Shown here piece after piece: positions 59,701-64,000 of a stretch of DNA of 64,000 nucleotides (positions within the stretch are counted from its first letter, which is position 1; each line of letters starts with the position of its first letter). The notes under the pieces were generated by a model, which was given only the letters and a program-made list of their open reading frames with translations, had not been told where the DNA came from and ran no database searches. The translations under genes and the position numbers were made by a program. The stretch comes from Blattamonas nauphoetae. Taxonomy: Eukaryota; Preaxostyla; Oxymonadida. Location: NCBI GenBank assembly GCA_033064195.1, contig JARBJD010000206.1, positions 1-64,000 of the forward strand, read 5' to 3'.

Positions 59701-62096
59701 TCGCAAAGCGCGATCGCGAAGAAAGGATCCAACAAATGAAGCTCCAAGCCGAGGAACGAATCCGACACATCCAAAACGATGAGCGACGCATGCTCCAGCA
59801 GGTCCAGCCGACCAAGAAGGGTTGGTACCCGCCGGCAAAGCCCAACCAGCCGCGTCTCTATCAACGGATGAAACAGAATTTCGAAGACCACGAGCGTGTT
59901 CGGGAGGAGCAAGTGAAGGAAACGGAATATCTGAAGAAGAACAGTGTGTTCTCTCCGATGTTCAAGGCTGAGTTTGACGAGAAGCTCAAAAATGAACGGG
60001 AGGAGGAGGAGAGGAAGGAGGAGCGACGAAGAAAAGACCTCGAGCAGTCTCAGCTTGAACTCTTCGGATCTCATCGCTCTGATTCATTGTCAATCCTGCG
60101 ACGGTCTGGCCGAGCATCTCCAACCGAAAGGAGTCGCGCACTCTCCGAAACAAGAGAAGACGAGGAGGAGGAAGTTGATGTCGACGAGCAAGCCGAAGAA
60201 GAAAAAGCAGAGGACGTTACTGTTTCCCAGTTTCGGCGAGAATATGACATCACAGACGAAGAAGCTCAAGACTACGACGACCCTGCTCTCCGCTCCACAA
60301 TCGCCGAACGCCTTCAGGCTCTCAGCGAAGCTCAGTCTGACCTCGCTCACCTGAACGAGACCGAAGAGGATTACGAGGAGAGAATTCGCGAGGAGAAGAG
60401 AAACCTTCTCGCGTCAGCTGCTCTGAAAAGGTTGGCGGAAAGTCAGAAAAAGAAGGACGAGGAAGAAAAAAGGATTTTGGAGGAAGAGGAAGAACAATTG
60501 GACGATCCCCTTCTTCGGTCGACAATTGCGGCCAATCTCCTCGACCTCTCCCAAACCAAGACGCACCCAGAAACACCTGAAGAGGAGACAACTCACGAGG
60601 AGCTGGATAAAGAGAATGAAGGCGAACTTGAAGACCACGAGAATAATGAAGGGGAAGGCAATGAGGAAGAAGGGCATGAGAATTTGGAAGAAGAGAAACC
60701 AACTGAAGACATGACCGAAGAGCTTTCTCAGGAAGCACACGAAAACGAAGCAACGGCTCAAGGTGGACGAGAAGAAAACAACACAAATGACGGTGAAAAA
60801 GAAGAGAAAGAACAAGAAGAAACCGAGACAGCTGAAGAAGCAGATAAACAAGACGAGATGAAAGAAACAGAGAAGGATGAAACTGAAGAGGAAAAAGAAG
60901 AGAAAGAGGAAGAAGAAGACAAGGAAACCGACGAAACTGCTGAAGAAGAAGAGAAAGAGGAAGAGATGAAAGAAACGGAGGAGAAGGAAGAAACTGAAGA
61001 GGCGGATGAAGAGAAAGACAAACAAGATACTCAAGAAGAGACTTCAGAGAAAGACGATGAAGTTGAAAATGACGAGCAAACAGCAGAAAATGAGGAGAAT
61101 GAAGCAGAAAATCAAAAAGAGGAGAAAGAAGATGAACATATCCAGGATGATAAGAATGAAGACGAGGAGGAGACAGATGTGAAAAAAGAGGAGAAAGAAC
61201 AAGAAGAGAAAGAAGAGGAGAAAGAAGACGAAAATCAAGAAGAGGAGGAGAAAGACGAAATTCAGGAAGATGAAAGGCAAGAGGAGGAGAAAGAAGAAAT
61301 TCAAGAAGATGAAAACCAAGACGAGAAAGAAGAGGAAGAGAATCAAGAAGAGGAGAAAGAAGAAGAGGAGAGCCAAGAGGGGGAGGAGAAAGTAGAGGAA
61401 GATGAGAAAGAAGAAATTCAAGTAGAAGATAACCAAGAAGAGGAGAAAGAAGAGGAAGAGGAGAAAGAAGAAGAAAAGCAAGAAGAGGAGAAAGAAGAAG
61501 ATGAAAACCAAGAAGAGGATAATGAAGAAGAGAATCAAGAAGAGGAGAAAGAAGAAGAGAATCAAGAGGAGGATAAAGAAGAAGAGGAGAGCCAAGATGG
61601 GGAGAACGAAGAGGAAGAGAAAGAAGAAATTCAAGGAGAAGAAAACCAAGAAGAGGAGAAAGAAGAGGAAGAGGAGAAAGAAGAAGAAAAGCAAGAAGAG
61701 GAGAAAGAAGAAGATGAAAACCAAGAAGAGGATAATGAAGAAGAGAATCAAGAAGAGGAGAAAGAAGAAGAGAATCAAGAGGAGGATAAAGAAGAAGAGG
61801 AGAGCCAAGATGGGGAGAACGAAGAGGAAGAGAAAGAAGAAATTCAAGGAGAAGAAAACCAAGAAGAGGAGAAAGAAGAAGAGAATCAAGAAGAAGAAAA
61901 CCAAGAAGAAGAGAAAGAAGAGGAAGAGAAAGAAGAAATTCAAGAAGAAGAGAATCAAGAAGAGGAGAAAGAAGAAGAGAAAGAAGAGGAGGAGAACGAA
62001 GAAGAGAAAGAAGAGGAGAGCCAAGATGGGGAGAACGAAGAGGAAGAGGAGAAAGAAGAAGAGGATGAAGAAACAGAAGAAAACGCCCCACGTTGA
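56725..62096 (+). CDS. Large acidic coiled-coil protein
   Basis: ATG 56725 opens a 105-bp exon (MPKTKLPAKLPKGKPPQKPP), followed by a 35-bp intron (56830-56864, GTGTGAAAAC to TTCCAAG) and one exon to a TGA at 62094-62096; 1778 residues. Order: a disordered Gln/Pro/Asp-rich N-terminus (to ~510); a long charged coiled coil from about 530 (QLEEEKRKKKEEEMLEWRK, EEKKKRDLERRQKEEARHR) to about 1060; conserved-looking short motifs (KKGWYPPAKPNQPRLYQRMK near 1000); three spaced copies of D-D-P-x-L-R-S-T-I-A near 1155, 1235 and similar; then about 500 residues of almost pure Glu/Lys/Asp/Gln. Composition suggests a cytoskeletal or basal-body filament protein, but no named family is assigned. The C-terminus contains a tandem duplication. 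Confidence 0.8.
61431..61856 (+). repeat. 213-bp tandem duplication in the Glu-rich tail
   Basis: 61431-61643 and 61644-61856 are nearly identical 213-bp units (71 codons, frame kept). A partial third unit begins at 61857 with AACCAAGAAGAGGAGAAAGA. The shorter repeat (EEE/ENQEEEKEE) from which they grew extends from about 61100 to 62050. Confidence 0.9.
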
Positions 62097-62641
62097 ACGA
62101 GATACCAAATTCACATCTCTTGATTTTGATCAGTTCTTCATTTATCTTCATTTTTCTTCCTTGAACTATCATCAGTTTCTCTTATTCCTATCAAACTCGT
62201 GTTTTTCTCTTGATTCCAGTTTTGTGCTAAAATATCAGGTAAAGTTATTCTTGAAACGTGAAATGAGGTTGTGTGATTTTGATATCGACATGGTTCCGAG
62301 CATGGTCATCAGAACACGGGAAACACTGAGAAAATTGAGAAAAGAAAAAAGCTGAGAAAAATGAGAAAGGGAGTGAAAGAGAGAGTATATTTGATGTAAA
62401 AAGATTGACAAGGAATGGAACTCTGGGAAAGATCTGTCCAAAAAGAAGCTTCGAATCAATTCAGTTTGGAACAACAACATCTTTCCGTTGTTGAGATTGA
62501 GTGTTTGGAGACGAAATGAGGGCATACCATGTATGAGAAATGAGGGATGTCCAAAACAAAGGAGTGAGTGAGAGTGGAATGAACTTGATAAATGATATCA
62601 TTGAATAGAAAACGACATTGTAAAACGATCTTTCCCTTAAA
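62097..62641. other. Intergenic DNA upstream of the LRR gene
   Basis: AT-rich with short frames on both strands; no gene, repeat or RNA recognised. It contains the 3' flank of the acidic protein and the promoter region of PPP1R42. Confidence 0.5.
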
Positions 62642-63838
62642 ATGATTACTGAGGATCTCATCCTGAAGAGTATTGGTCTTCCTCAAAGGCGAAAGTCACA
62701 TGAAACCAATGAAGAAATGCTTCAACGTCTCGTTCACCTCGCATTGCACGATAAAGGTATCAAAAACATGGAAGGAGTCTCCCTATGTCCACAACTCAAT
62801 ATTCTCTCGCTAAGAAGCAATAAAATTGAAGAAATTTCAGGTCTCAACCATCCTGAACTTACTAGTCTTGATCTACAGGAGAATAAAATTCGGACTGTAT
62901 CACATCTTGAAAACTGCCCATCGCTCACCCATCTCTACCTTAATGAGAATTGTATAGAGACAATCGAGAGTTTTGAAGGATTACACTCACTTGAGGAGTT
63001 GCACATTGCTTTTCAAACACCAGCACCCTCTCCTGAAGGTCAGACGGAAGAAACACAATCACAACGACCGCCTCTCTTTTCATACGAAATCCTACAGCCT
63101 ATTTCAGTTTGACATTAAGCTGCTCAACACATTTCTTATATTTTTTCTTGTTTCTTAGCGCTCGTTAGTCATCTTGAACATCTCTCACAATCATTTGAAA
63201 GACCTCTCACCATTTGCCTGTTGTCGGAACCTCATGACTGTAGATGCATCGGAGAATGATGTAGATTCTTTTGACGTTTGTATTAACTTTTCTGACACGT
63301 CAACGTTTTCTAGCAACTCGTCGAGTTTTTAAACGGATGCTATCGGCTTCGGACATTCGATCTTACCAAAAATCCTCTTTCAGCCCAACGCAAATTCTAT
63401 GAAACAGTCATTGTGATGAGCTTATCACTTCGTATCTCTTCTTTCTCCACTATTCTCTATATCAATCTCTTTTTTCTCGCAGGCACTGTCAATGGAAAGG
63501 AAGTACTTGATTCGCAAAGAGAATTCTGTCTTCGTAAACAAGCACGTGATTCTCAACCAAAAACAAGGGTTAAAGCTCCAGCTCGTCCAAAACCGCTGTC
63601 CATTGAAGGTTCACAACCTCCAGTGACCACCCAACGTACCATCTCCACAAACGCTGTTGTCGTGAAAAATGCTGATGAATTTCTCGATAGATCATTTGTT
63701 CATCCAACATTCGACCTTAATCTCCATGAACACGACGAACAAGGAAACCTCGTCAAACCAGTCTCACGGACGAAGGCTGTCAAACAGCAAAACATTTCTT
63801 TAAATATATCCGGAAGCAATCCAAAATATAGACGCTAG
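62642..63838 (+). CDS. PPP1R42: PPP1R42-like leucine-rich repeat protein
   Basis: Four exons (62642-63106, 63159-63275, 63314-63431, 63483-63838) join in frame to 351 residues; introns are 52, 38 and 51 bp, all GT-AG. SDS22-type leucine repeats run from about residue 30 (LNILSLRSNKIEEISGL, LTSLDLQENKIRTVSHL, LTHLYLNENCIETIESF, LVILNISHNHLKDLSPF) to an LRR cap, with VIVMSLSLRTVNGKEVLDSQ aligning to the cap of animal PPP1R42 (LRRC67/TLRR). The polar insert after EELHI, before RSLVILNIS, is also where PPP1R42 departs from regular repeats. The animal protein binds protein phosphatase 1 and sits at centrosomes/basal bodies, so a role at the flagellar base is plausible. The last ~110 residues are basic and disordered. 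LRRC46 is an alternative, but fits the cap less well. Confidence 0.8.
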
Positions 63839-63940
63839 AAATATCACAGTCTTTTTTTGGAATTCAAGAAAAGTGAACAACATTACATTACGTGCAAGAT
63901 ACACGTCGATAGATGAATGAAAACTCAGTAATAACATTAC

Positions 63941-64000
63941 TCACTCTTGTCCTTCAGTTTCACCTTGGTTTTCCTGCTCCTGATTCTCTTGAGTGTTGTT
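63941..64000 (-). CDS. C-terminus of an acidic protein, cut by the right edge
   Basis: The minus strand is open from the edge to a TGA at 63941-63943 and reads NNTQENQEQENQGETEGQE, similar in style to the Glu/Gln-rich tail of the coiled-coil protein upstream. Too short to identify; convergent with PPP1R42. Confidence 0.35.
   Translation of the reverse strand, partial: NNTQENQEQENQGETEGQE

Noticed and set aside
60322-62172. A 616-codon Leu/Phe/Ser-rich frame opposite the acidic protein
   Set aside because: It is the antisense of GAA/GAG-rich codons; the plus strand has a consistent start, intron and domain order.
1-64000. tRNA, rRNA and CRISPR arrays
   Set aside because: No cloverleaf with the expected T-loop motif, no rRNA core sequence and no spaced direct-repeat array was noticed by eye; a covariance-model search would be needed to exclude tRNAs.

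Overview
The window looks like nuclear DNA of a protist, most likely an oxymonad flagellate (Preaxostyla, for example Blattamonas or a relative). Three things point there: very short GT-AG introns (30-84 bp in nearly every resolved gene, the shortest 30-32 bp), compact genes with gaps often under 300 bp, and several decaying members of a large surface-protein family with parallel beta-helix and Ig-like repeats, the motif C-G-x-x-S-x-P-C-R-T-L and one C-terminal membrane segment. TAA, TAG and TGA all act as stops. The species is an inference.

Left part (1-14 kb): the start of a gene leaving the left edge, a 1.4-kb minisatellite of 32-bp units, a spliced protein kinase, a long helical protein that reads only in pieces, a well-resolved three-exon membrane protein (8935-9728), a possible deubiquitinase and a degraded surface protein.

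Middle left (14.35-21.91 kb): a 7.56-kb segment bounded by hAT-like ends (TAGGCATGGGCA) and a perfect 8-bp target duplication (GATAAATC). It lies inside a copy of another repeat whose uninterrupted form is present at 38.97-39.56 kb. The cargo is a broken surface-protein gene and a large host-like gene, not a visible transposase. Another decayed surface-protein gene follows at 23.1-27.3 kb.

Middle (27.4-41.4 kb): a nested graveyard of DNA transposons. A hAT transposase is split by a Merlin element and by a pogo/Tigger-like element; a mariner scrap, a Mutator-like (MULE) transposase, a second pogo/DDE_1 remnant and at least five copies of a long-terminal-inverted-repeat family follow. No retroviral, LTR or Polinton gene was recognised.

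Right part (41.5-64 kb): dense, apparently functional host genes. These are an AAAP amino-acid transporter, two small unrecognised spliced genes, a sirtuin with an N-terminal RNF216-like RING, the exon-junction protein Y14 (RBM8A), a MITE, a 1789-residue TMEM62-like phosphoesterase, a second kinase, a very acidic coiled-coil protein with an internal 213-bp duplication, and a PPP1R42 orthologue. Y14 fits an intron-bearing genome; PPP1R42 and perhaps the coiled-coil protein fit a flagellated cell. All splice sites were inferred by eye from reading frames and family motifs.
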